Source: Biomphalaria glabrata
Taxonomy: Eukaryota > Mollusca > Gastropoda > Planorbidae
Assembly: GCF_947242115.1 (NCBI RefSeq)
Contig: NC_074716.1
Span: 15,602,865 to 15,666,864 of the forward strand
Direction of reading: 5' to 3'
Length of the DNA: 64,000 nucleotides
The notes beneath the pieces were generated by a model that ran no database searches, was not told the origin of the DNA, and saw only the letters and a program-made list of their open reading frames with translations. This document shows positions 21,641-33,689 of the stretch, in pieces (the first letter of the stretch is position 1; every line of letters begins with the position of its first letter). A program made the position numbers and the translations under genes.

Positions 21641-22430
21641 TCTTGTATTTCTTCTATGAGTTGGCTACCTCCTTAACTAAATGAGTAGAAAGTCAACATT
21701 TTTTATGGGAATATAAAACTTTGGCAGTAATCCATTGTCTCAAAGTATGTGAGAGAGGTAATAACAGTGCAAGAAAATGTAGCCTACTATACATTAAATA
21801 AGCTTCAAATATTTTCGTACGGAAAGGGATATATGTCAGTGATAGTTCTTTGAGTTGAGACACACCATCACGTGACCTTGTCTAGTATTGTGTAAACTAT
21901 ATATCTCAAATGTCACGTTCGGCTAACTAATGAATAGGTACAACAGCAATGAATGCAAGACGTAATTGTGTGACATTTGAAAGACAAGATTCGATTCTAA
22001 ATTGGAAAATTAGTTGGACAGCATTTGAAATAAAAATACGATCTCATCATGACACAAGATGCTGGCCAGGGTTGGAATCGATCCTAGTATAAAGAAATGA
22101 ATATTGAAATTTGATATGTCAAGATAATTTATGAGAAACTATAACAATACATTTCAGCATAAAACCTTTCATTAAGTCATTTAAGGAGTCTCATCAACTC
22201 ATAGTTTAAGAACTACATGAAACTTTGCATGGTATTTTCTTACCTTGTTCTTGGAATAACTTAATACTGTTTGCGTGACTACCCTAGAACTCTATCAAGG
22301 ATCGAACCTACTCTTCTTTTCTTTCATTCTAGATTCTCTGATTTTAATTTTACTTTTGAATCACATACTTCTAGGTCTCCATTTCTGTTTCCGGTTTATT
22401 TCCCGCTTTCCGTTATAAAAGTTTTACTAG
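21641..22430. other. No gene recognised
   Basis: AT-rich, intronic if the gene model holds. The last 120 bases are pyrimidine-rich and contain several possible splice acceptors leading into the candidate exon at 22431. Confidence 0.35.
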
Positions 22431-22631
22431 CATTCTTGAAATTTAATCTGATTTTAACAAATCTAAAGACCAGTCCGGACTGGGGGGACGAACCCTGGCC
22501 GCCTACACCACTAGCTACACCACTAGCTACACCACTAGCTGGCCCTAGCGGAAGAATCAAGTATACTCGAGATCGGAGAGGGCGTAATCACCCGTTTGTT
22601 CATCTTAGATTGATCCGTTGGCAGATGTATG
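22431..22631 (+). CDS. Candidate neurotrophin exon 2: pro-region (tentative)
   Basis: A 201-bp open stretch bounded by TTTTACTAG|CA (22430) and TATG|GTAAGAGT (22632), the latter a strong donor. It enters and leaves in phase 1, so it can be spliced between 19987 and 53089 without disturbing the frame. It is GC-richer than its surroundings and encodes a TPLA repeat (three in-frame 12-bp units at 22502-22537), then a basic stretch RIKYTRDRRGR and LRLIRWQMY. Joined to the next exon it would continue DEFLEYSR. Low-complexity, basic sequence suits a propeptide but gives no family match. The acceptor is weak; ATAAAAG|TT at 22421 is an alternative in the same phase. Confidence 0.38.
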
Positions 22632-23257
22632 GTAAGAGTACTTTATCCTTAATGTTTAAATTTAAAGGTTGATAAAATAATTGGGGCTAAATTGTGGATA
22701 GGATGTGCCCCCCCCCCCTTTCTTGGACTACTTCATTGGATGAGGAAAAAAAAAAGAATTAAAGTATGGAATAACTTAAGTGAGGCAACTCAACGAGACA
22801 TATACGTTTATTTACAGGACATCCCAGGTACACAACACAACATCTATCTTAGGCACAATCTCTCCATATTGGCTCTCTCCTTGGGCGGAAATCGTTCTCT
22901 TCCAATGTTCACATCCTTTCCAGTCTATTCTATAACAGTGCGCACCTTCTGCACTAGCTTAGATGGCGGTGCGCATGGCAGAGTTATAACAGTATTTTAC
23001 CTAAAGGATCAAAGAAGTGTTTATTTGTGTGTACTGGGTACAAGAAGTTTTGGAGGAACGAAAACATTTTGTTTTTAGTAATCTTATAGGCTGCATATTA
23101 CGGGCCAAAGAAGTGTGCGTGTATAATTGAGAGATTGCGTTACATAGTTTGCATTTCGTGAACAAAGTCTCTAGTCATCAAGTAAATCTAGATAATTAGT
23201 TAACTCGATGAATAAAAAAAAAGAAGAAATATGTGTGCTTATGCTAATAAGTGGGAG
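22632..23257. other. No gene recognised
   Basis: Contains an open frame at 22692-23078 (128 codons) that begins without a credible start and matches nothing known. I treat it as chance. Confidence 0.35.
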
Positions 23258-23645
23258 GCGCGGGGGCCGAGCGGTAAAGTGCCCCTGAGTCCAACCAGCT
23301 CTTATGGGTACCTGACATTAGTTGGGGAATAGTAAAGGCGGTTAGGGTTATTGATCGTTGTGCTGGCCACATGACACCCTCGTAAACCGTAGGCCACAGA
23401 ATTAGTAAGAGCAGTTTCGCCGGGCTTAATATCTAAGCCACACGAGCAGGCCAGGTGCTGGACTTAGTTGTCAGAGGCTATTGGAGACGCATGCCATTAG
23501 GAGTATTTTATAGACAATGGGAGCTTAACCCCATTGACACCCCTGGCCATGACAACCTTTGAAACCACAGCCACAGAATTAGAAGACCTTTACATCATCT
23601 GCCCTATAGACCTCAACGTCTGAAAGGGGAGCTTTACTTTTTTTT
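23258..23645 (+). mobile_element. SINE family 1, carrying a 164-bp insertion
   Basis: The head GGCGCGGGGGCCGAGCGGTA is A-box-like. The body has GGTACCTGACATTAGTTGGG and the end is CTGAAAGGGGAGCTTTAC. The region holding the B box is shortened. The body is split by a separate insertion at 23406-23569. Confidence 0.8.
23406..23569. mobile_element. 164-bp insertion with 13-bp target duplication
   Basis: Flanked by exact GCCACAGAATTAG repeats at 23393-23405 and 23570-23582, which is the signature of LINE-driven insertion. The inserted sequence (GGGCTTAATATCTAAGCC, GCATGCCATTAGGAG, CCCCATTGACACCCCTGG) matches no other copy here. It is probably a truncated retroelement of an unnamed family. Confidence 0.75.
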
Positions 23646-24195
23646 ACTATGCTAATAAGTCCATTATATGGGCTTTACATATCTGGGCAGTAAGCATTAA
23701 GTTATCAAATGAAATATATAATAATAGTAGTGTTGTGGGCTAATCTAATCTGACTTCGACTATGTATCAATTATTATTTAACATTAGCCACAGAACATTA
23801 CAAGTTGAATATAGTTGATAACAACATTCAGTTCTATAAAATGATACTTTATTAACCACTGGGAAATCCGTCCAGTCTTCCTAAAACGTCGCTATATCTA
23901 ATTACTATTCAACTACTATTCAAAACACAATCTACTTCTAACAAAACGCCATGTTGGTCTCTTGTTCGCCTCAGTCTACTACGTCATTAGTCTGTCTTAC
24001 TACGTCATTACTTTTACCGTCACTAAAACTATACACTATCTATTTATCTAACAAAACTAACCTACTCTCTAAACTAGTACATTTCAGTAGGCCTATATGT
24101 AAACTAGACTTCAGCTCCTAGCTCTCAATATGTAAACTAGACTTCAGCTCCTAGCTCTCAATAGAATTGATGGAAACAAGTGAAAGTAGGTGTAT
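23646..24195. other. No gene recognised
   Basis: AT-rich. Contains a near-duplicate pair ATATGTAAACTAGACTTCAG at about 24095 and 24129. Nothing else. Confidence 0.35.
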
Positions 24196-24442
24196 TTTGT
24201 GGTGAACGGGTGGTTAAGCGCTTGGCTTTCCTGGGTTCGAATCTCAGTGAAGACTGTGATTTTGAATTTCGGGATTTTTAATGCACCCAACTGGGTACCT
24301 GACTTTAGACGGGGAAAGTAAAGACGGTTCGTCGTTGTGCTGGCCACATAACACCCTGCTTGTTAACCGTTGGCCAAAGAAACAGATGACCTTAACATCA
24401 TCTGCCCTATAGATCGCAAGGTCTGAAAAGGGAACTTTACTA
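24196..24442 (+). mobile_element. SINE family 1
   Basis: Head TGGTGAACGGGTGGTTAAGC, B box GGGTTCGAATCTC, body GGTACCTGACTTTAGACGGG and TGCTGGCCACATAACACCC, end GTCTGAAAAGGGAACTTTAC. Nearly full length. Confidence 0.85.
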
Positions 24443-25149
24443 TCAGTTAATAGATAATATCAGGAGAATAGAACTTTTGTTTTCTTTTAACTTATTATTA
24501 GGCTTCAATTTGGACCAACATGGCGACTTCATGTGATGTAGCGCATGTATTGAAATATTTCTGACTGTAAAACACAAATTATTTCAGGAAACGAGTGCGA
24601 GGCGTAATTCTAGTTCCAACACAATAAATAGATGCTAGTATTTCAATAGTGACGTTAGGCACACCTGGTGTCCACATCAATCTTGGCAGGGGAGACAAAA
24701 CAATTCTTTTTTTTTTATCGTCATCCATTTACTTCCCTCTTTTTTGTTCTTCTCTCATAAATTCCTAAAAAATGCTGAATGTGTTTATTGTGTAAAACAC
24801 ACCACCATCACACGCGTTCATATTTTATAACACAAAAGAAGATCAAGTTTGTGTGAGAAATATGTTTTTACATACCTCAGACTCGACATGTCATCTAAAA
24901 ATCTAAGGTCAAGGTTACTTGTGCTTGAGAAGTACGTATTTAACACCAGGACAGAATAGAGACAATGGATCCAGCATTCCTCTTGGTAGAAATGTCTGTG
25001 ATTTTCAATAATTTTAGTTCTCTCGCCCTCAGTTTTAAGTAGACAAAGATCTCAAATTGAGCTTTCTACGAACTCTATTATTAATACTAAATGTTCTTTT
25101 ATTGCGTGATTTAAAATGTTCTTATAACTATTATTGCTATTATTTCGCG
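24443..25149. other. No gene recognised
   Basis: AT-rich intronic sequence with no element that I can name. Confidence 0.35.
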
Positions 25150-25375
25150 AGTTTGTATGTAGTACAGCGCTTGGCTTCTGAAACAATGGGCTCGGGCTCG
25201 AATCCCGGTGAAGACTGGGATTTTGAATTCGGAGTTTTAGGACACTCCTGAGTCCACATAAAGATTAGTTAAGGAAAAGTCGTTGTGTAGGCAAGATGAC
25301 ACCATCGTTAACTGTTGGTGACCTTTTTATCATCTGTCACCTATATTGTAAGGTCTGAAAGGGCTACTTTACTTC
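25150..25375 (+). mobile_element. SINE family 1, shortened
   Basis: B box GGGCTCGAATCCCGG and GTGAAGACTGGGATTTTGAA are well kept, the middle is shortened (AAAGATTAGTTAAGGAAAAG), and the 3' end is GTCTGAAAGGGCTACTTTAC. Confidence 0.75.
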
Positions 25376-25839
25376 TTTTTTTTCTACTTTTATTAATGTC
25401 ATGTGTGAGTAGGGTTGACAATCCGGGGGGCACCCACGGTCCCTTTCATCACCATGTTTGTCTTTCATTTGCTTCCCTGTATGGTGCGCAGATGTAATTT
25501 GACCTTGGAGTACCGGAAATTTTCTTTGCTTTTGATGACATTGACTTTGTCCTTGACCTTATGACTCGGGAAAAGTGTGAGCGCTCGTAACAATATTTAA
25601 AATTGTAGATAGATCTACCTTTTGTGGTCAAAGAAAGTATCCTGGCGCTGTGACACTAGGAAAAATTAATATTTTGTCTAATATGCTCGAAGTTACAGTC
25701 ATGTTAGCTGAAGTGATCACTTACATCTGGGCAGATTGGCTGCCAGAGAGGGATACACAGAGTTATTGTTGGGGCGTAGTGCAGCGAGAGTTTATGTTTT
25801 GACAAAAATCGCATGTCCCTACTTAGGCACGCACGTACG

Positions 25840-25870
<31 letters not shown>

Positions 25871-26110
25871 GCAGGATCGATGAACGTCACGTACCTACTG
25901 GCTTGAACCGGTTGGCGAGAACGGCGTACAATGAACTGATAAGTTTTAGATCTTGGAATTGACTGATCGAATCGATTGCCACTAACTTCGAATTAGCCGA
26001 TTTGTTCTTCACTAAAAAGAAAAAGAAACTAAAAACTAAAGTGAAGTCAAATCAAGCGGAATTTTGATTTATACGAGTTTCAATTATCTGTAGTTTATAT
26101 ACACACACTA

Positions 26111-26141
<31 letters not shown>

Positions 26142-26321
26142 CCCACTGGGAAAGCAAGAAAAGGAAGTATGGCCGGTTTAAAACTAAACGTTGAAGGGTA
26201 AATGTCCGAAGGTTTTTCGCTTCTTGAGAATTTTTGCCGTTGAGTGAATTTAATGCCGCAAAGGTAACCAACTGTCTTGAATAGACAGAAGTAAACTGTA
26301 TATTCACCCGTCAATAAATAG
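25376..26321. other. No gene recognised; simple repeats
   Basis: Holds a CA run at 25843-25870 and a GA run at 26109-26133. No gene. Confidence 0.4.
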
Positions 26322-26966
26322 CAGGGCCGGACTTAAGCATTGTGGGGCCCTATGCGAAACGGATTTCGCGGAGTCAAGTTTGGGTAGGGAAGCGGACAAT
26401 AAGTGAAATTTAAGAGTTTTTATTAGAAAATAAATTCGTCTATGCATTTTATTCATTCTTTACTACGAACAGAATTACTTTACGAGCCTTGCTTGTAGCA
26501 AAGTCATACAGTATATCATGATAATTCTGTTTCCTACATAGATCACGCTCAATAGCAAGAATTACCAAATGTTTTAATCTATCTTTGAGAATTGTTGACC
26601 TCAAGTAATTCTTCATTAGTTTGAGGCGCGAGAAGCTTCTTTCATCAGATTACACAATTACGGCTAATGCATAATGCCACTTTATTTATCGCGCGTAGGA
26701 TTGGCGTTTTCCATATTGAATGACACCCCAAAATTACAATTTTTGTCTATATATTTCCGTATATTTTAAGGACTTTTTCTTATATTTTGTAATTTCGGGA
26801 GATTTCCAGGAGCTCCTGGTAAATCGACAGGAGGGCGCTGGAAATCTGTTTTAAGTTATAATATGATTTAATTTAATAATTTATGCACCTAGAATTAGCG
26901 CGGGTCCTATGAAAGTGCGGGGCCTAATGCGGTCGCATAAGTTGCAGTGGCCTAAGGCCGGACCTG
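26322..26966 (-). mobile_element. hAT element, defective, 645 bp
   Basis: Ends CAGGGCCGGACTTAAG and CCTAAGGCCGGACCTG are imperfect inverted repeats. The - strand of 26440-26660 reads a hAT C-terminal tail (SRLKLMKNYLRSTILKDRL, then FATSKARKVILF), so the element is oriented - and retains only the end of the transposase. No clear target duplication, so it is old. Confidence 0.7.
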
Positions 26967-27175
26967 CAAAATAACGGCGTATGCTACGGCGCCGGTCTAC
27001 CGGCCTGTTATAATCACAGTTGACAAGAACGGGAAACAAAATATCAGCTAGATGATGTTTAAATTCTGGTTTCTAAAATAAGTTTAAAAATAGGATGTGT
27101 CAGAGGAATGAGAGGGAAAAAAATCATAAAGATCATCAACCTTTTGTAAGCGTTTGACTTTGTAATTGTAGCGGG

Positions 27176-27178
<3 letters not shown>

Positions 27179-27253
<75 letters not shown>
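27179..27253. repeat. (TA)n microsatellite
   Basis: About 75 bp of TA dinucleotides. Confidence 0.95.
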
Positions 27254-27256
<3 letters not shown>

Positions 27257-27400
27257 TGCTTCTTTATGACGGTACGCACCGGTACGGCGTACTGGCACCT
27301 TTTTCAAAGTGGGGAAAAAAAATTACGTTTCTTGTATTTTAATGTTTATTATTTATTTATCAGTAGTTAAAAGTTAGGCAATCCACCACTGAGTACTGTC
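27254..27400. repeat. Short dispersed element, possible MITE
   Basis: Starts CAGTGCTTCTTTATG and ends CCACTGAGTACTG. Its inner part matches, in reverse, 38715-38800 (TTTTCTTGTATTTTAAAG, AAAAGTTAGGC, GTACCGGCACC). Two copies, opposite orientations; class uncertain. Confidence 0.45.
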
Positions 27401-27430
27401 AAGTTTACAGGTCTATCTAGGGTACACAAC

Positions 27431-28250
27431 TTTACTGCAACACATCAGCACAACCTCACTTCAGCAGAACACAACCTCACTCCAACACATCAGCACAACC
27501 TCACTGCAACACATCAGCACAACCTCACTGCAACACATCAACACAACCTCACTGCAACACAACACAACCTCACTGCAACACAACGCAACCTCACTGCAAC
27601 ACAACACAACCTCACTGCAATACAACACAACCTCACTGCAATACATTGACACAACCTCACTGCAACACAACGCAACCTCACTGCAACACAACACAACCTC
27701 ACTGCAACACAACACAACCTCACTGCAACACAACACAACCTTCACTACTACTCAACACAACCTCACTGCAACACATCAAGACAACCTCACTGCAACACAT
27801 CAAGACAACCTCACTGCAACACAACACAACCTCACTGCAACACAACACAACCTTCACTACTACTCAACACAACCTCACTGCAACACAACAACACAACCTC
27901 ACTGCAACACATCAACACAACCTCACTGCAACACAACATAACCTCACTGCAACACAACACAACCTCACTGCAACACAACATAACCTCATTGCAACACAAC
28001 ACAACCTCACTGCAACACAACACAACTTTCACTACTACTCAACACAACCTCACTGCAACACATCAACACAACCTCACTGCAACACAACACAACCTCACTG
28101 GAACACAACACAACCTCACTGCAACACAACACAACCTCACTGCAACACAACACAACCTCACTGGAACACAACACACCCTCACTGCAACACAACACCACCT
28201 CACTGCAACACAACACAACCTCACTGGAACACAACACAACCTTCACTGCA
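27431..28250. repeat. 21-bp minisatellite, about 37 units
   Basis: Unit CAACCTCACTGCAACACAACA, with 24-bp variants that include CATCAA and rare CTTCACTACTACT variants recurring at 27740, 27850 and 28027, so blocks of units were copied together. The long open frames (THR-GLN-PRO-HIS-CYS-ASN type heptads) reflect the 21-bp period and are not called as genes. Confidence 0.93.
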
Positions 28251-28317
28251 AGTTCTTTTCGGTCAGCATGAACTATCCGTGAGTTATAAAAGATTGCATC
28301 ATTTTCAACAACCAAAC

Positions 28318-29195
28318 TATACACCCACATACACACCCACATACACACCCACATACACACCCACATAAAGACCTACGTTACACACCCACATACAGACCTA
28401 CGTTACACACCCACCTACAGACCCACATACAGACCTACGTTACACACCCACATACAGACCTACGTTACACACCCACCTACAGACCCACATACAGACCTAC
28501 GTTACACACCCACATACAGACCTACGTTACACACCCACATACAGACCCACATACAGACCTACGTTACACACCCACCTACAGACACACATACAGACCTACG
28601 TTACACACCCACATACAGACCCACATACAGACCTACGTTACACACCCACCTACAGACACACATACAGACCTACGTTACACACCCACATACAGACCTACGT
28701 TACACACCCACATACAGACCTACGTTACACACCCACCTACAGACCTACGTTACACACCCACATACAGACCTACGTTACACACCCACCTACAGACACACAT
28801 ACAGACCTACGTTACACACCCACATGCAGACCTACGTTACACACCCACGTACAGACCTACGTTACACACCCACCTACAGATCTACGTTACACACCCACGT
28901 ACAGACCTACGTTACACACCCACATACAGACCTACGTTACACACCCACATACAGACCTACGTTACACACCCATATACAGACCTACGTTACACACCCACCT
29001 ACAGACCTACGTTACACACCCACCTACAGACCTACGTTACACACCCACATACAGACCTACGTTACACACCCACCTACAGACCTACGTTACACACCCATAT
29101 ACAGACCTACGTTACACACCCACCTACAGACCTACCTTACACACCCACCTACAGACCTACGTTACACACCCACCTACAGACCTACGTTACACATC
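28318..29195. repeat. 25-bp minisatellite, about 35 units
   Basis: Unit GACCTACGTTACACACCCAC plus CTACA or ATACA, with extra 12-bp ACAGACCCACAT segments in the first half. It starts about 70 bp after the preceding array but shares no unit sequence with it. Confidence 0.93.
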
Positions 29196-29299
29196 AATGA
29201 GAAGCTAAAACAATTGTTGCAGTATTTTAAAAGTTAAATTTCTTATTGTAGTACATGACGTTAAACGAACTTTTTACAAAGTAACAAAATACAGACGGT

Positions 29300-29522
29300 G
29301 CGCACTCTTATCTTATCTTATAAAATACAGACGTTAGAGAAGATGATTATGTACTGCGCGTGTCCCTAGGTCAATCTAGTCATGCATGTTAATCAACTAC
29401 TTAAATTCTGTCAAGTCACTGGTTTTCCTGGCTGATTCAGGCAACCTATTCCATGCTTTAATAACACTAGAGAAGAAGGAGTATTAGTACAAATGTGTCC
29501 TAGCATATGGAACAAGGAATTA
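29300..29522 (-). mobile_element. LINE family A, 3' end
   Basis: Reverse copy of the family A terminus: CTTATCTTATC tail first, then AGTCATGCATGTTAA, GTCACTGGTTTTCCTGGCTG, CCTATTCCATGC and CTAGCATATGGAACAAGGAA. Decayed. Confidence 0.75.
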
Positions 29523-29597
29523 GATTAAGTGTTTCATCACACCCAGTGACATTACACGAACCAAAAGTGCTATCTAAGTTGTATTTTGTTTAAAATC

Positions 29598-29830
29598 TAG
29601 CTGAGTTAGTGGTAAAGCGCTTTGCTTCCGAACCGTGGGTACCGGGTTCGAATCCTGGTGATTTTTTATTTCTGGATCTATCTAATGTGTACCTGACATT
29701 AGTTGGGGAAAATTAAAGGCGGTTGGTTTTGGGCTGGCCACATGACACCCTCGTTAACCGTGGGCCACAGAAACAGATGACCTTTATCTGCCCTATAGAT
29801 TGCAAGGTCTGAAAGTGGAACTTTATATTT
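29598..29830 (+). mobile_element. SINE family 1
   Basis: Head GCTGAGTTAGTGGTAAAGCG, B box GGGTTCGAATCCTGG (one of the best in the window), body GTACCTGACATTAGTTGGGG and end GTCTGAAAGTGGAACTTTA. Confidence 0.85.
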
Positions 29831-30489
29831 TAAATTTACATCTAGAATAATCGAGAGCATGATAATAAAGAAATTCCTAAGATGTGTGCACGTTCATTTT
29901 GTGCGGAGTTAAACATGTGAATGAAGTTGATAACACGTTTTCCATTTCTCTGGCTGTCACACGCTACTACTGCAGTGCACTTTGCGTGAGTGCTGTGTTG
30001 ATACAAAACAGATGTCCATTAAATAACAACTATGTCAGGGCCAGAGCTTTGAAATCACTAACAGGTCAAGGCTGATGAGAAACAGCTTGAATAAGGATCG
30101 TCCGCTTATTCGCAAAAATGCTTGTTTGTAGGTGTGTGTACATAGATCTAGATCTAGATCCTATTTGGCAGGAGTAGATTTGGGCATGATGTAACTTCAT
30201 GCGAAACAACAAAAGGTCGTAAAAAAAAAAGTGGCCAGATGCATAACAAAAAGTGCAACCAGTTACTAACCAGTAATTTATAAAAAAATATAATTTTAAG
30301 ATTTCCAGAAGAAGACTATATATCTGGTTTACATGTAAACATTTAATTTTAAGTTTGTTGTAGTGTTTGGCCATATTGACAAAGTCAATGTCATTGTGTC
30401 AGAGATTCATTGAAAGTCAAAAAAAAAAATAGATAAAAGTCTTATCTGAAAACTAAGTGCTATCAATTATACGGTTAAGAAAAGAAAAA
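29831..30489. other. No gene recognised
   Basis: AT-rich intronic sequence. Short open frames on both strands match nothing. Confidence 0.35.
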
Positions 30490-30850
30490 TTAACTATTGG
30501 TAATTGATAATTTTGTTTGATATCGACAAAGGGAAAGAAATAGTGCTTGTCTGATGTGATGGTATAAGTTGAACTAGTCCCCTTTTCTTTATACTTTGTG
30601 TAGAGAATTAGACCTCCAGCTCGAATTCAAGTCCTACAACTTTTTTTTTTTATAAAATTCATTTAAAAAGCGATCACGGTAACATCCCCTGAAATTACCC
30701 CCCCCCCCCCCTTTTTTTTTTTTTCAAACTGGTCCAGACAAGTGATAGGATCATAGCGTATTGAGAAAGTTAACAGCATAAAATTATGTTAAACAAAAAC
30801 AATTGATATTTCTAATCGCGCAGATTTATTATTGGTAATCTAGATATATT
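30490..30850 (+). repeat. Rpt-1, 3' section
   Basis: Parallels 45610-45930: ACTATTGGTAATT, AAAGGGAAAGAAAT, AAAGCGATCACGGTAACAT, CAGACAAG, AGTATTGAGAAAG-type words and AAACAAAAAC. Separated by C and T homopolymers near 30699-30724. Confidence 0.6.
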
Positions 30851-31219
30851 ACAAATTTAATTACATGACTGATTGAAACTAATTGATACAATTACACTTA
30901 ATATAAGCTTTGATGTTGATTTTTTTGTTGTATGTTTTTTTTTAGTATTTTATTTTTCATCTTTCTTTTAAATTTTAAGCTAAGAAGAAATAAAAGCACT
31001 GAGTATCATGAAATTATTACTCATTAGAGATTGTAGCAGAATTGATTGAAGTGAGATGGAACTGTCGCTAGGAAAGAAAATCTTTTGGTTGCTAAATGGA
31101 GCTACACCGTTTGTTAGTCACATACACCTGGTTGAAAGTAGAGTTCCAAATTTAGACAACTGTTCAATGAGAGAGGGGATATAATCTCACTGGCATATCT
31201 AAAGTTTTAACATATGTGT
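30851..31219. other. No gene recognised
   Basis: AT-rich intronic sequence. Confidence 0.3.
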
Positions 31220-31501
31220 TCAGCTGATTTAACTCTCTCCTAATTGGCGATGCCAACGTTGATTTGACCACTGGCGGATCCAAGGGAAGGGGGCGGACGA
31301 ATTTTAGTAAAGAAATCACACAATTTGTATACGAATTTATTAATCGTGTTAATAATATATACTAATTATGTATATTTCAACCTGAAAATGCGGTTCTGCA
31401 GTGAAGAATGCAAAAAAACAACAACAAAAAACAACGCTACTGGGGAAGCTTCCAGCGCTCCCCCAGGCCCCCTAGCTGTCAAGAGAAAGGCCTCAAAATG
31501 G

Positions 31502-31537
<36 letters not shown>

Positions 31538-31561
31538 GCCGAAGGTTGAGAAACACTGCTT

Positions 31562-31597
<36 letters not shown>

Positions 31598-31915
31598 ATC
31601 TAAATATATATGCTGAACGCGCGTTTATGCTTAGGGTTTACTGGGCGTTAGGGTAAGGTTTTGGAAAAAAATCGCCCCCCCCCCTCCAAAGTTCTGGATC
31701 CGCTAGTGGATTTGACCCCCATTAAATAAAATTGGTTTTGGATTTATAAACTTTAATATGTGCTGTGTTAAGAGAGCATGCATTCTCATATAATTCAATA
31801 CCAAAAAGTTAGTTAAGCTCAATCATAACAGGATAGTGAAATACAAATGATCAAAATGAATAATACTATCGAAACGAGGAAAATAATTACGGAGAGAAAG
31901 AGTTAAACCTTGGAT
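31220..31915 (+). repeat. Rpt-2 copy split by a MITE
   Basis: Outer parts parallel 21376-21640. The 440-bp MITE at 31269-31708 with its target duplication accounts for the extra length. Confidence 0.75.
31269..31708. mobile_element. hAT MITE, 440 bp, perfect 8-bp TSD
   Basis: Ends CACTGGCGGATCCA and TGGATCCGCTAGTG (inverted, one mismatch) with GATTTGAC at 31261-31268 and 31709-31716. Inside are a GT run (31507-31534) and a TATC run (31560-31598). No transposase. The unoccupied paralogous site is at about 21410. Confidence 0.92.
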
Positions 31916-33054
31916 TTTAAAACTAGACAGACACACCGCATGAAGGATTTTCATAAACTGAGTCTTTGTTGGGGTACAAAATGCGGGTGTATTGATAATC
32001 TATGACTATGTGCATTGTATACAGAATTGTTTTTGAAATGTTAGCATTGCAGAATACAATGTGTAAGTTCTTATCTTGTAGCACAAAGTAGTTGAATTAT
32101 TTAGTAGGTAACATACATACCCATCCTTGAGATTATTTACTTTGTCTATTTATTTTAAAAATCTCTCCCATTCTATTAAATCTCCACCGGACCTTTTTTT
32201 TTTTTTTTTTCTTAATTTATATTCCATTATGTCACCCCCATATTTCTCCAACAAGCGTGCTCTTGTTTTTTTGTTTTTTTTAAACTTATTTAAATATCTC
32301 GAAGAATGTAAACCGGATCTCAAAAATTAAAAAGGAAACCAAGAGAAGATTACTCTGGTCAACTATTATATTACAGTCTTAAAAATTTCTAAGATGAAGT
32401 TGCAGTATATAACAAGATTTAACTAGCGATTCGTGTTCATCCCTAGCGATTTTCACCATAGCTTATATCAAGAGGATTTCTTAAAGGCAGTATGTGAGTA
32501 CAACTGACAGCACCGGGACGCCCACAACTCCCTTTATAATTTTATTATTATTTTGTTTTTCTGATTATTTCCGGTTTTAAAATAGTTTAAAGTGGCAATC
32601 AAATGATTAACACTGAAAACTGGAAATTGTCCAAGGTTGAAGAAGTTTCATTATATTATACTTTTAAGCTCGTTAAATAGACTACCAGCTAATGAAAGAT
32701 GACGAAATAAATACAGAAACAATGACCAATTAAATTATGAACATTTTATGTATAATATTTATGCACTTTATTTTTTTATTATTACTATAACATACCAACC
32801 TACACTACCAAAATTTTCAAACTTCGAGTCATTAAGAAAGCACATTTTTGTTTCATTTACGTAGAAGATGTCTAAATAACAATAACAAATGCTATTTCAT
32901 TCTATGTTCACGAGCTATTTCTTTCAATGTAGACCTTTAAGTGTTAATTCTTCTTATATAAAAGTACTATTTCTTTCTTAATACAAGTGCTGTTTATTCC
33001 TGTACTTTTAACATCTAGCTCTTAATGAAAGTCATTCTAGCACATTCTAATAAA
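31916..33054. other. No gene recognised
   Basis: AT-rich intronic sequence with T-runs near 32194-32208. Nothing identified. Confidence 0.35.
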
Positions 33055-33612
33055 ATATTTTTTTACAAATTAAACAAGAACATAAAATTAAAATGCTAAT
33101 TAACTTTAGTCATGCCAGTATTAGAATATGCATCCTCTGTTTGGGACCCCTCAACTCAAGAAAACATAAAGTAACTAGAACAAATACAAAATAGAGCAGT
33201 GAGATTTATAACAAACGAATAATCACATTTTATTACAATAAAACAATTAGTAAAATCACTAAACTTAGAGACACTTCAAGATAGAAGAATAAAAAGTAAA
33301 GTAGCTATAATACATAAAACACTTAACCATAATTTACAAATAGAAAAACAAAACCTGATGAAATACCCAGAAAGACCCAAAGTTAGAGGCACATTTCTTT
33401 TTCCATACGCTAGAACAAATTCATACAAGTGCTCCTTCTTCCCTAGTGCTATTTGAGAATGGAATGGGTTGCCTAAATGAGCCACGAAAACCAACGCCTT
33501 GGCAGAGTTTAAGTCATTGATTAACAAGCATGACTAGATTGACACATGAAATGCGTAGGGCGTAATTATCTTCTTTTTTGAAGTAATGCCTGTAATATAT
33601 AAGATAAGAAGA
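33055..33612 (+). mobile_element. LINE family A, best uninterrupted copy
   Basis: The + strand reads the RT C-terminal end: SSVWDPSTQENIK near 33136-33173, then [56 protein letters not shown] and a final HD stop near 33531. A 3' UTR and GATAAGAAGA tail follow. Several stops; 5'-truncated. The motif style is that of CR1/jockey-like LINEs without a C-terminal zinc finger. Confidence 0.8.
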
Positions 33613-33658
33613 TGTATCGAGCATTTTTCGCTAATTCTAGTAGTGTTTCTCTCTTTCG

Positions 33659-33689
<31 letters not shown>

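Noticed and set aside
27461-29237. Repetitive open frames (TQPHCNT and TYVTHP types)
   Set aside because: Translations of 21 and 25-bp minisatellites.
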